Positions 24,801 to 35,639 of a stretch of DNA of 64,000 nt are shown piece after piece. The position numbers were made by a program, and so were the translations under genes. Source of the DNA: Thereva unica (Eukaryota > Arthropoda > Insecta > Diptera > Therevidae); the NCBI GenBank assembly GCA_949987705.1, contig OX465283.1, positions 137,108,101-137,172,100 of the forward strand, read 5' to 3'. The notes under the pieces are model-generated. The model was given only the letters and a program-made list of their open reading frames with translations, made no database searches and was not told the origin of the DNA. Position 1 is the first letter of the stretch. Each line of letters starts with the position of its first letter.

Positions 24801-27510
24801 ATCAGTTGGGAGTGCACTTCACACAGATAATATATTTAAAATATGTATTTGTCTTAAGCTCCTCATTTGTTATATTTGAAGCACTTGTACTAAATCAGCA
24901 TTGGGCTTACGTTTATTGTTTTTCAAAATATCCTTACAATCGATGACCTTTTGCATGTGTTGAAACCAATCGTTGATCATGATCAACAGACCATCCATTG
25001 TTTTCCAACAATGTACAAACAAGCAACTTTTATCAAATTTGGTTTAAATAAAAAAACAAGTATATCACATATTTTTTATCGATGTTTAAAGGGGCGAACG
25101 TTCTCGATCGACTTCCACGAAGCTCTTTCCTTTGTACTTAATTGAACTCAATTAACTAGCGATAAATCGTAGTTACGAAAATGATTTCTTTGCTGAAAGA
25201 CGTTAAGAGAATCCATTTTGAAAGCCATTGAAAATCATTGAATGAAAATGCTAACGATTCAGATTCTTATGTATTTTCTTTAAGAACACTTACTTACAGC
25301 ACATCATTGAGGTGATTTTGATCGTTGTTGTTGCTATATTTTTACATGCCTTATGAAGTTGTTTAGAAAAGCCTAAAGTGTAAGCGTTTTATCGCCATTT
25401 ACGCAACTTCTTAGGAACAAAATGAAAAAAATAGCAAGAAAGTTGTTTATTATATTCACTAGGCATATAGTGATTATGAATATACCAAAAACGAGAATCA
25501 AAGAATTAATAATAGAGCAATCAGCGCAAAACGGGTTGGTTTATACTTTTCAGCATCATAGATCATCTATTTAATTCTGTAAAATCGGTAAACTACAAAG
25601 ATTAGTCCACAGGTGGTAGCACGTAATTTGTGTCAATCGACCTCTTCATAGTAAAATTCAAGTGTTACAAAATTTTTTGTATGAAGAGGTCGATTGAAAC
25701 AACTTACATGCTACCACCCCTGGCTGTATTTGAGGCTGAATTTAAAGAGCTCTCCCTTCATTCAATTTTCGGTTTCGCAAGCTGCGTTTTTACACACTCT
25801 GTTGCAAATTTATAAATCCACTCAAATGGAGATTTTTCCTATTTCTGAATGGATTACTGAGAACCTTTTTTCTATGAAAATTTCTCAGTTACCGATAATA
25901 GCGGTAAAAATTTTAACGTTTTCAAAGAATTTCAAATTTTCTACTTCGTGTACGTGTAAATTTAGTCTAGTGTTTTTAATATAAAATTTTTGAAAATGCC
26001 AAGAGGAAAAAGTTTATAATTCCCCGGCTTCGCCGACCTCAGCTCAGTAATATTCAGTTCAATCCACATAAGTAGTTTCACCGGCTAAAGCCCAGTTCAT
26101 GTGCAGTTCGTGCTTGAAATTATTGTTGCATTTTCGCCAAAAGTCAGAAATGCAAAAGCTCATTGGACTGACATTCCACTATTCCAGTTGATTACTCTCT
26201 TTTTAACGAGCTTTTACGTTCAACTTCAGTTCGAGTCCCTTTGGTTTGTTTTATCCTCAGTTGAATATGTGTAAATTGTATGCGAACTGAGGTTATTTTA
26301 AAGTTCAGCTCGTCAATTTGCTCCAACTTGTGCAGTTCGGCCGGAGGAGCAGTAACTCTAAAAAGTTGAAAAAGGTCAGATTATTAGTTTGAAATCTAAA
26401 AGAATTTGTGTTAAGGAACCTCGGAAAATTTATCGAATTTATAGAATGGTATCCACTTTTTTGCTTAGTACGCTTGCACAAAAGGACTAGTAAGGAAGAA
26501 GAAGTTATACAATCGCGATGAAAAAAGCATTTCTAAAGGAACTCTACTAAGAGCTGCATTGATTTTGTTGCGCTTTGTTCCGTAAATATATGGCGGCAAA
26601 CTGTATGGTGAGCTTTCACCCGTTATCCTAACATTCAGCGTGCAAATTTCCAATTACGACTCCGCAGCCTTGCTTTGTACTGCCAGTCCGTCATGTCGCG
26701 TTCATCAGAATGGAATGTTTCAGTTCGAATGAAGGAGTAGCGGTCAGGATAGATTAATAGGATTCTGGAGGTGGCGATGGGCTTGGACTCCTGGATATTG
26801 TAGCTCATATCAAAAAGAAGAAATTTTCAAAATCGATATCCTCAATAGCAGGTGGCTGAGTCCGAGACTCTACCATCAGGGTTATCTACAGACAGCCTCG
26901 TCAGGCTTCCTCAAACCAGTGAATCGCGCTAACCAGCCGACAAAGTCTCTCGGTAGTACTAGAAGTGAACAAGGAAGTGTTTCATCCGCTAAGGGAAGAC
27001 CCGACCTAAGTGGACCATTCCCTTTCTCGAATTTAGCAACTCACCCTTTACTGTCGTTGGCCTCGGTAGCCTAGGGAGTAAGGCGCCTGGCTACTATCCC
27101 AGAGGTCCCGGGTTCGATTCCCGGCGGTGCCACGGTCCTAGCCTTTCCCAATTTCCCACCCACATAACTTTCCTTCTTTCTTCTTCCCTCTTTACATTCC
27201 TGATCCCTCCTGTCATAGCCTTCCTTAGCCCTTCCCCGCCCCACCAAAAAGCGCATGTCATCGGTTGGTTGATGAGATTCAACTCGTTTCAGGAGGCATA
27301 ACACTCCAGCGAGTTGTTTCTCGATGCCCCGATGACAAAGTCGCCAGTAATGGTTGGGAGTAGGTGGACTAAAAAAAAAAATATATCGCGGGTAGGTTGT
27401 GACAGTTCCTTTCTTCCCCGACTAGAGCTGCTGTTCGACATTGCACTCTATATGAAGAAAATAGACTGTCGACACATTATAAAGGGCGTTTCCTGTGACT
27501 CTAGTCTTTC

Positions 27511-27545
<35 letters not shown>

Positions 27546-28635
27546 AATACTATATTTGAATTTATTGATGTTCCTTTCTCTTCCAATTGCACTAACTAAT
27601 GACTGTTATAATTCAGAGAACGATCTTATATCGCCATGGATTGATCAAAAGCCTTCTAGTCTACTTCTAGAAAATTTATAAATATATTATTTAAAATTCT
27701 CATTATTTAAGTATACCTTCAGCCACAATAAACATAAAATCAATTGTGAGAAATATATTTTATTAATAATTCTACGAAAATATTTTTTACTTTTAGTGAT
27801 TATTTATTCAAATTGCTGTTGATCGGTGATTCTGGTGTTGGAAAGTCGTGTCTGCTTTTGCGATTTGCTGTAAGTAATTGCATTTTGATGTATGAAAATG
27901 AATTGTTAAACGAAGTTTTATTTTCTTTATAGGATGACACATATACAGAAAGTTACATAAGTACGATTGGTGTAGACTTTGTAAGATCTTTGCAATTATA
28001 TAAAAATTTTATTTATTGATGTAATCATTTTTTTAATAGAAAATTAGAACAATTGAATTGGACGGAAAAACTATTAAACTTCAAATCGTAAGAAACATTC
28101 TGGAATATTTGAATTATTAATGTTTTATTAATTTAATTTTTAATATAATTTCAGTGGGATACAGCTGGTCAAGAAAGATTCCGTACAATAACTTCATCTT
28201 ATTATCGTGGAGCTCATGGTATTATTGTCGTATATGATTGTACAGATCAAGAATCTTTCAACAATGTTAAGCAATGGCTGGAAGAAATTGAACGTTATGC
28301 TTGTGAAAACGTAAATAAATTACTTGTAGGAAATAAATGTGATTTAACCACAAAAAAAGTTGTTGAACACAACACAGCTATGGTAAGAAATAGATATAAA
28401 TTGATAAAATATATTTTAATTTATTTAATTTTTTAAGGAATATGCAAATCAACTAGGTATTCCATTCCTTGAAACGTCCGCCAAAAACGCAACAAATGTT
28501 GAACAAGCTTTCATGACAATGGCTGCTGAAATTAAGAACCGTGTCGGCCCACCCTCGAGTGCAACGGAAGCTGCAAATAAAGTTAAAATTGAGCAAGGTC
28601 GTCCGGTGGAAAATACTAAATCTGGCTGTTGCTGA
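21856..28635 (+). CDS. Rab1: Rab1 small GTPase, complete, 6 exons
   Basis: Exons: 21856-21878, 27797-27869, 27933-27980, 28040-28087, 28155-28382, 28438-28635, all GT/AG, giving 205 aa, the usual Rab1 length. All nucleotide-binding motifs are intact: P-loop GDSGVGKS (18-25), switch I ISTIGVDF with Thr43, switch II WDTAGQE (65-71, catalytic Gln70), NKCD (124-127) and TSAK (153-156). The protein ends in KSGCC, whose two cysteines are the geranylgeranylation site. Rab1 governs ER-to-Golgi transport, cycling between cytosol and membrane. The first exon encodes only MSAMSPE plus two bases. Intron 1 is 5.9 kb and holds most of the local transposons, while the other introns are 52-72 bp. The five downstream exons fit in 840 bp. 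Confidence 0.98.
22985..23195 (-). mobile_element. RTE-like LINE 3' end
   Basis: Minus-strand frames read [14 protein letters not shown] and SGLWRE, the common C-terminal block of RTE-type LINEs, and end in a short AAGAAG tail at about 23010. It is strongly truncated and lies in Rab1 intron 1. Confidence 0.6.
23225..23858. repeat. Element with inverted ends AGGGGTCGTCCATTAATTACG
   Basis: Left end AGGGGTCGTCCATTAATTACG and right end CGTAATTAATGGGCGATCCCT are inverted copies. Inside, a second pair of C-rich blocks with CACGTGAGATTG also mirrors itself. It is non-coding, about 634 bp, and lies in Rab1 intron 1. The same terminal motif begins again at the right window edge (63976), and a single-ended version (GGGGTCGTCCACTATCGCGA) is at 32131. 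Confidence 0.7.
23859..25610. other. Rab1 intron sequence without recognised features
   Basis: AT-rich. The open frame at 24951-25145 has no recognisable motif. Confidence 0.45.
25611..25721. repeat. 111-bp hairpin MITE
   Basis: Arms of about 41 bp beginning AGGTGGTAGCACGTAA on the left and ending TTACATGCTACCACCCCT on the right, both containing TCAATCGACCTCTTCAT or its complement. They flank a loop of about 27 bp. It lies in Rab1 intron 1. Confidence 0.72.
25722..26664. other. Rab1 intron, unrecognised
   Basis: Several partially repeated words (AGTTCA, CAGTTCG, TCAGTTCG) occur between 26030 and 26340 and hint at an old repeat. No ends could be defined. Confidence 0.35.
26665..26805 (-). 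mobile_element. J1 LINE 3' fragment
   Basis: The minus strand has ATGAACGCGACATGACGGAC and then TGGCAGTACAAAGCAAGG, matching the J1 3' region (ACATGACGTACTAGTAGTAC). It lacks the final A-rich tail. It lies in Rab1 intron 1. Confidence 0.55.
27059..27543 (+). mobile_element. tRNA-headed SINE, copy 2
   Basis: The head begins GGCCTCGGTAGCCTAGGGAG (A box TAGCCTAGGGAG) and has B box GGTTCGATTCC at 27111-27121. The body is collinear with copy 1 and ends in CTTTCACATAAAAAAA with about 28 A's. The long uninterrupted A tail suggests the youngest of the three. Inserted in Rab1 intron 1, about 250 bp before exon 2, in the sense direction. Confidence 0.9.
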
Positions 28636-29170
28636 ATTTAATAATATAATTGAAGAAAACATAATAATATTTTTTAATTTTGCGCTTCGCTCTAGAAATG
28701 CAAAATGGAAAGAAATTACAATGGAAAAAAAAATACAAAAACCATTAAACAAAAATTCAAAAAAAATATATATAGAAAACATTTTATTTTAATGAAAGAC
28801 CACTTACACACAACAAAAAAACATAAACTACACCAGCATTAAAATTTTTAACGTAAGCCAACTTAAAGGCACATTATAAAGCGGATTAAGCATAAAAAAA
28901 TATAGAGCGCGTTGTCCCCTCTTTTGTATCAGTTGCAACATATTTCTTAAATTTATTTATCTTTTTTATTATTATTATTTTGTCTGTATTCATCATTATA
29001 TTTACTAGGAATCGAGTGTTACATTCTATTTTTTTGTTTTTTTAAATATTTGTTAGATTTCTCTAGGAGAGCGACCTTACGATAATGATGAACCAAGCAT
29101 TAAAAACCAATTTTTTAATCAGTCTCCTTGAAAGGAAATGTTTTATAAAAAATTAAATGGTAATAAATAA
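28636..29170 (+). other. Probable Rab1 3' untranslated region
   Basis: AT-rich sequence after the stop with an AATAAATAAA candidate poly(A) signal at 29162-29171. The true 3' end is not determinable from sequence alone. Confidence 0.45.
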
Positions 29171-31457
29171 AAAACAAAACACAAAACTTTAATGGAAGAA
29201 ATGATAAGACATTTATAATTTATAATATAAAATTTAATTATAAAGACAAAAATGGAATATAGAAAAGTTAAACGTAAGAAAAAACACACATGTATTATCT
29301 GAATTAAATCTCTTTTATTTTCATTTTAATATCCAAATCCAAGATAACTACTATAGAATTTTAACATCAAGTTTATATTTTTTCTTAATTTTTTTTAATA
29401 AAAAAGATATACCTAAAGGAGGCTCTGATGTAGAAATAAATGTTTTACTGTGATTTACAATAACGCTTTCTTCATCCAGAGCACATAATTAAACGAAATA
29501 ATAATTTAACTGCTAGATTTTTAAATTCTTAAATAACAATTTATAATAATTATAGGCCAGTGAAATTTTCATCCAGAAAGTGCAGTACCAATACTAAGTT
29601 TATATTTTATTATGGGACTGCACAGCACTTATATAATAGAAAGGAGGACTTGTGTTTTTCAAATATCTATGTCCAGATGCAACTTAAATGTGCCTAGAAA
29701 TTTTCCTTCGTAGCCAGCTCCAATTCTTTATGTATGCTGAACAAATTTAATCGTATTATAAGTGACAGAATATTACATTTTAGTTATTTGTTAAGAAGAA
29801 AAAAAGTGATTGTATATAAAAGCACAATATTTCGTGTTTGTTTATTCTACTACTTTAGAAACTTGAATCTGAAGCAACTCGATACATGAGTTGTTATTTC
29901 AATCGATTATTTTTTTATAGCCACAGATAAATAATTCAAACAAATAAATAACGAACTAATTAAAATAACTAAAAAGCAGTAACACCGGTAGATTATAAAA
30001 TAACGAAGAGAATAAATTAATTAAATAAAAAAATCAATAAAAATTTTAATGCAAGTGCATAAATTAGAAGATTCATAAAATAACGCCAGCTTAGTTTAAA
30101 TTTTCGTTACGAAGTCGAAATATACTTACTACATATATTCAGTTCCTTACATGCAGATGTTTTGTATTCATATAAATCATATTTATGCTCTTAAAGAAAG
30201 CTTTGTTTATGTAAAAGGCTAGGTTCGAAACAGTATGAATAAGTAGAATAAAATAATGAACTAACCGAAGGAACCAATAGTAGTAATAACTATATATGTA
30301 TGTAGTCCTTTTTTCAACAGAATTGACATTAATATCGAGGCGAAATTCAGCAAATTTATGACTGGATAGATGCTACAGAAGCGAATGAACCACTGACTAC
30401 AAATATTGCATAGTACAGAGAGAATTATTTCACTTTGATGATTATATAATATAGATCTTTGATTAATTCTGTACACATAATTATGTCAATTTGAGAATGC
30501 AAAAAGAATCAGCCAGCAAAGGGGCTGTAAACAACAATTTCTATGTTTGATGTCCCCTTAAATAAATTGCACTAATCTAGACTGAGGCTTCAAAACTAGC
30601 TTAAACATTGCTCGACACTCCATTAAAGCTCATATATAAATAGAACAGCTCGGCTATGGTATTTCCGAATAGGCTTATGATTCAAGAGTTCAAAAGCACG
30701 GTCCACCACCTCCAACAATTCCCAGATTCATGAAATATAATAATGTAATAATACAACCCCATTTTCATGAAATGTTTGTAAGGTTTGATTTAACACCTTA
30801 AAAATTCGTATGAAAACCATCGTTTGTTTTTCCAGTTTTTTTGAATTAAAAGCTTCTTCGTCTTGAGGTTTAAGAGCGCAATAGGAGTATGCTCAACAAC
30901 AGTATTTTCAATAATAAAATAGGCCGCTGTGCTTCTTTGCGGAAAGATCAAACCAGAAGGATAGTGGTAATGTTTTCAATGTTGGTCTATCACTGTCAAC
31001 GATTTCAAAGGAAATCCATGTGGGTTTGAAGCGTTTTGAGAGGGTAGTCAATTTCCTTCCACGTCTACATATAGAGATGATGGACTTTAACTGTTTAGCA
31101 TAAATGAAGATTCCGACCATTTTGTCATAAACTCTGCTCTAGTTTGGCTAGATTTTATGCCCTTCGGTATCTTCTGGCTTTTCTTCATAAAAGCAACAAG
31201 ACTATCAAATTGTCCCCTGCTTGTTATTTCAACTGGGACAATTGTCACGCAGGTGACTATAAGAATAGGTGACGGGACTATGGGATAAGCGGCCATTAAT
31301 GCTGAGCCTAATCCGGTCCGAGCCTTGGACATTGACCAAACAAAGAATATATGTGAAAACGTATAAAAAAGGACTGTAGCGCTATTTAAGGAGAACAATG
31401 GAGAAAATGGCTATGATTGTTTCATTGTAACATTTATATGAAAAAACAATTCTATAT
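29171..31457. other. Intergenic region between Rab1 and XRCC4
   Basis: 30640-30730 carries a J1 scrap (frame VFPNRLMIQEFKS, cf. VFPSSYKIQEFK in J1). The minus-strand open frames at 31398-31087 and 31120-30908 have no recognised motif and are not called. The rest is AT-rich and featureless. Confidence 0.4.
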
Positions 31458-31647
31458 GGCTGCTTTCGGTATCGTCAAATGACCGTCAATCAAATGCGCT
31501 GGCTGCAAAATTGACTGATACAGTTTGCAAAAGTGACTAGTTTTACAAAAGCAAGCGCTGCAAATTGACGATTCCGAACACCTGACTGCAATACCGAACG
31601 AATGACTTGCGTCTACTGCGCTGCAAATGACGTTACCGAACGCAGCC
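31458..31647. repeat. 190-bp MITE, ends GGCTGCNTTCGGTA, flanked by TATAT
   Basis: Left end GGCTGCTTTCGGTATCGTCAA is inverted at the right as ACGTTACCGAACGCAGCC. TATAT directly flanks both sides (31453-31457, 31648-31652). The interior has further GCAAATTGAC / GTCAATCAAATGC words and is non-coding. Confidence 0.75.
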
Positions 31648-31700
31648 TATATCAGGAACATTTGTATCTCGGGTCACTTGTTTCCTAGGTACGTTTAAAT

Positions 31701-31924
31701 TGGGCATTTTCAAGAATTCACCATGGTAGCTACCAGTCGAACCAGAAGTTAGTCTACCACGTTCAAAAATTGATTACTTGCCATAAGTCACCACTCAACA
31801 TGTTCTACTATTCACCGGTAAGGTAACCAGGGTCTCACCAACAGGATAAGGGGGTAAGTAATCGATGGTAGATTAACTTCTGGTTCGACTGGTAGCTACC
31901 ATGGTGAATTCTCGAAAATGCCCA
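31701..31924. repeat. 224-bp MITE, ends TGGGCATTTTC
   Basis: Arms of about 58 bp: TGGGCATTTTCAAGAATTCA on the left is mirrored by TGAATTCTCGAAAATGCCCA on the right, with CCATGGTAGCTACCAGTCGA inside each arm. The arms differ at few positions, so the insertion is fairly recent. No clear target duplication. Confidence 0.8.
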
Positions 31925-32179
31925 TTGATTCACATGGCGCCACGCCATGAGTTTCAAGTCAAATCAATATCCAAGTCTTTGGCTGTTGTTGTTTTGCCCT
32001 GACGTGGTGTAATTTAGATAGATGGTGCGCTCGTGTATTGGGCCCTTTATACATGACTATTTGAGAAAAACAACAACGCCTAAGACTTTGAGCTGTTGAT
32101 CATACTGCAAACAAACTCGTCTTGCAAAGGGGTCGTCCACTATCGCGACATAGATGTTGTGGAGAAAATAAAGGTGGAT

Positions 32180-33325
32180 AGTGCATTTAGTTCGTAGCTC
32201 AAAAGAACACGCTTGGGCAATTTTCTGTGGTAAGATCTATAGGGTGCAACAACGAGGGAGACCCAGCCTGCACTGGAAATATGGCGCAGGCCACAACTAC
32301 CAGATGTTTCGGATGACGTTGGGATCGGTGGAGAGGCCTATACCAGATCCTGGTTGTAGAGCCGACAACGACTTGGTGTTCGCCGGGATCATTGGTTGAG
32401 GAAAAGGAAATGGCATCGATGGCCGACGTTCACAGCCACATCAGCAACATTCAAATATTACCATCAAAACGAAAGTACGCCTTTATTGAACATTGATCTT
32501 TCGATTCTTCTTAATTGATCGGAAACGTGGACCCTGTTCAAATCGGACGTCAACAAGCTCGAGGTCTTCCAAATGCGATTCTTGATGCAGATTCTCGTTG
32601 TCTCACTGCGAGATCGCCTTCGAAACGAAACAGACAAAGTTGCGAAGAAGAAATACAAGAACTTAGACTACGGTGGTTTGGGCATCTTTGCCGAATTTTT
32701 TTTTATGTGACAGACTAGAGGCTTAGCGAAAGTCCTTTGTACTGTCGACAATCTATTTTTTCGTATAAAATGTCGAACAGCAGCTCTAGCCGGAAGATAG
32801 AGAGAAGAGAATGAAGGAATTGTCACAACCTAGCCGCGATATTTTATTCAACCTACTCACAACCATTTCGCGACTCTGACATCGGGACATCGAGAACAAC
32901 TCGCTGAAGTGTTATGCCTCCTGAAACGTGTTGAATCTCACCAACCAACCGATGGCATGCGCTTGGTGAAGCGGGGAAGGCTATGACAGAAGGAATCAGG
33001 AATGTGTGGGGGGGGGAGAAGAGAAAAGGAAAGTTATGAAGGTGGGAAAGGCAAAGGACCGTGGCGCTGCCGGGATTCGAACCCGGGACCTCTGGGATAG
33101 GGGTCAGGAGGCGCCTTACCCCTAGACTACCGAGGCCCCCATGGATGATAACCGCTTGACACGTCTACATCTCTGGCGAGATCGTCCGGCAGACTGGAGA
33201 ATTCAGTGATCATCGAGAATGGAAACGAATCGTGAATGGAGTTCGAGACTCAGCGGCCCCGGCAGCAGCGTATCCGTTTCGGGGACGTCCTCCTCGGACC
33301 GTCAGCTAACGGATCAAAGAAGAAA
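32180..33325 (+). mobile_element. RTE LINE remnants (group A) split by a SINE
   Basis: 32180-32385 reads GKIYRVQQRGRPSLHWK, a LINE C-terminal block from another RTE copy. From 32386 the group A thumb and C-terminus begin (RLRWFGHL at about 32660). The reading is interrupted by the SINE at 32696-33137 and resumes at 33141 with ATGGATGATAACCGCTTG, exactly where copy 1 (898-915) continues. It ends about 33325 with the GTCAGCTAACGGATCAAAG terminus. Dead copy. Confidence 0.8.
32696..33137 (-). mobile_element. tRNA-headed SINE, copy 3, nested in RTE-A
   Basis: Collinear with copies 1 and 2. The head starts at 33137 with GGCCTCGGTAGTCTAGGGGT; B box GGTTCGAATCC at about 33079-33069; 3' end TCTGTCACATAAAAAAAA at 32696. 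It interrupts the RTE-A coding sequence between FGHL-C and MDDNR, so it is younger than that RTE copy. Confidence 0.88.
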
Positions 33326-33518
33326 GATGTTTTTATTACGTCGAACCAAATACCCAAACTAAAATGAATAAGATAAATGGACTAGGAAATCGCTATTCGC
33401 CAAGGAATTTCAAAATGAAGGAGTTTTTTGTCAGTTTTATAATAATGTTGTGTATTTAAAAAGGTTCAATATATCTATTTAACAACGTAGTATAATAATT
33501 AAAATTCTTAAAGAATCA

Positions 33519-34388
33519 TTACATAGTATCAAACAGATCATCGCCATCGAGGACCTCAGAAAAATCATCGCTAACTAGACTCGAGGATTTTGCACAGCTG
33601 GCAGTTACTCGCTTAGGTAGCAGCTTTACACTACTTAATTCCGATGAATGCTCCTGCATTTTCTGTCTTTTCGGAAGTAGTTTAATTTTTTGTGTTCTTT
33701 GTTGTTCCTGCGATGCAACTTCTTCATCTGATGTATTTTGCATAGAAGCACTTCCTGTAACATTTCGTGTTTGTTCAGGTATTTCTGACTCTTTCTCTGT
33801 TAGAAGTTGTTGAAGCTCAGCAATTTTATCTTTTTTAGAATTCAATAATACAGAAAATTTCGTTATCATTTCTTTTTCTAGCCTATTCTTTTCTTTAACA
33901 CACTTTTCATACGATTCTATGAATGTTTGAAGTTCAACATTTTTACTGTGAAAATCTAGTTTTGATGTTTGCAAAGATTTTTTCAGATTGTTTAATATTT
34001 GTATGAAATCAAGTATTAATTTATTTTTTAGACCTTCCTCAGGTAAAAGAGTTATTTCACCATATGTTACTTTGTATTGTTCCTTTTTCTGAAATATAAA
34101 TGTTCCATCTTTAATGGAATAACAAAAATTTTCGTGCCCTCCATTTGTACATAGTGCAAGCTTGCATTCGGTATAAAAATCATCGAATGGAATTTCTAAT
34201 TCTTCTGCTGATACTTTTATCTCGTCTATAAGTAATTTACCAATCCATTCATTACCAGTTTCACTTAAATCAATTATTTGAAATTGTATATTATCCGATT
34301 CCCAAGTACTGCATACAACTAATTGATCTTCTAACGAGTCATCTACCGGTAGTTTAACTAGGGATATATTATCACTATCCATAGACAT
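33519..34388 (-). CDS. Xrcc4: XRCC4-like DNA double-strand-break repair protein
   Basis: Single-exon frame of 289 aa (human XRCC4 is 336). An N-terminal beta-rich head (1 to about 125) includes FYTECKLALC and YSIKDGTFIFQ. A long helical stalk follows, with SYEKCVKEKNRLEKEM and KFSVLLNSKKDKIAELQ at about 160-200; the EKCV...K...L..DL..RF..VLN.KK.KI pattern is the signature of vertebrate XRCC4. A low-complexity basic tail contains two LLPKR motifs, and the end is GDDLFDTM, like the conserved acidic DLFDEI end of XRCC4. XRCC4 binds and stabilises DNA ligase IV and pairs with XLF in non-homologous end joining, in the nucleus. The start MSMDSD has a second ATG two codons on. A TTTATT at 33332-33337 (AATAAA on the coding strand) could be the poly(A) signal. 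The assignment rests on motif pattern, so another XRCC4/PAXX/XLF-superfamily member is less likely but possible. Confidence 0.88.
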   Translation of the reverse strand: MSMDSDNISLVKLPVDDSLEDQLVVCSTWESDNIQFQIIDLSETGNEWIGKLLIDEIKVSAEELEIPFDDFYTECKLALCTNGGHENFCYSIKDGTFIFQKKEQYKVTYGEITLLPEEGLKNKLILDFIQILNNLKKSLQTSKLDFHSKNVELQTFIESYEKCVKEKNRLEKEMITKFSVLLNSKKDKIAELQQLLTEKESEIPEQTRNVTGSASMQNTSDEEVASQEQQRTQKIKLLPKRQKMQEHSSELSSVKLLPKRVTASCAKSSSLVSDDFSEVLDGDDLFDTM

Positions 34389-35639
34389 GTTAATGTAAAG
34401 TTATACTCTTAAAGTAATTAAAGAAACAATAAGTAGTAAAAATGAAAACTTCACTTTAAAATTACGAAATAATTAGCGGATTCAGCTTTTCTTATTGGTA
34501 AATAACTTCAGCTTGTTTACCGGGAATCTTCTTCTTGATATATAAACGAAACAAGTCTACTTCTAGTTGTCTAAAATTGTGTTGCTCAAATTTTTTAACC
34601 TAATAAAACCCATTTGATTGTTTTCAAAAACTATGTTAAATATAAAACTAATAAGATAAAAACTGTTTTAAAGCGATTTCCTCTGCTCCTTCTAAAATAT
34701 TTTTCCGTTGTCAAAACTTATGTGTCAAAATAAATACCAAAAAAGGACTAGATTTTCGTACCTTTGATAGATTTGCCCATTTTCCAGCTGTTTTTATCCA
34801 CAGTCCGTCAGCTCAGCTGCTTTGTTCACAGTTTTTTTTGCAACAAATCGAGTTTGTTTACTGTAAATTCCGTTTGAAGTAAAAAATTGCAACAAAAGTG
34901 TATCGAATTGGAAAAGCATAAATATTCTCAATAAATGTTATATTTTCCTCTTTTCAATTATTTGATTTAAGGGTGAGTAATTGTCTTTTACCATATCAAA
35001 TGTAAAGCGCAATTCACTTTGTGCGATTGTTAATGAAGTAAAAGTGTTTTTTTTTCTTTTTGGTTAAACAATGTCCAATTTGGTAATTCGTACCAGGGTA
35101 TTCGGCTGGTTGATTCCAAGGCCGAAATTATTGCAATTACTATTTAATTGCCTTGCGTAATTCACAAAAAAGTGATTTTAATGTCTGCCTAAAAGCACCA
35201 ATCGAGCAGTTTTAAAGTATTGTTTATATAGCGAACAAGTGATTGATTGTTACGATTTTAAGTAACAGTTGCTAAAATTTTGCTTGACCTTGAAACCTCG
35301 AGATAATTCTACTCAAGTTAAGTTGAAGGCTCTGCAAGAACGCAGTGAAATCCTTATCATTCTAGATATACTTTGTATCAGCAAAAGGAATCGACAAATT
35401 TCAAAAGATTTTATATGCTTCATCAACTAGATTTTGGTATCTGAACTTGATTTGCTATCGTAAAAATATAGTGCAGAAAACCTCTAGTAAAGAATACCAA
35501 ATCTATAGCATTGTAATATGTATTCGGTATATGATATCGGATATATACTGTAAGTTTAGTTTCGATTGTTAATGAAAGAAAACGATTTATTTTATTCATA
35601 GTCGGATCAGGTCCAACACCTCGTTGAAAGACAATTGAA
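34389..35639. other. Divergent upstream region of XRCC4 and LYST
   Basis: No coding sequence recognised. A possible non-coding first exon of LYST could end at the strong donor AAGG|GTGAGTAA at about 34972, with the acceptor near 37694 (GATATTAG). This is speculative. Confidence 0.3.

Noticed and set aside
25630..25984. Plus-strand frames within Rab1 intron 1
   Set aside because: They start inside a hairpin MITE and have no coding signature.
27059..27135. tRNA gene with perfect B box
   Set aside because: The anticodon arm does not fold, and the sequence is followed by a body and A tail shared by three copies: it is a SINE head.
30908..31398. Two minus-strand open frames between Rab1 and XRCC4
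   Set aside because: No recognisable domain, frames overlap by shift, and composition is like the surroundings; not enough to call a gene.
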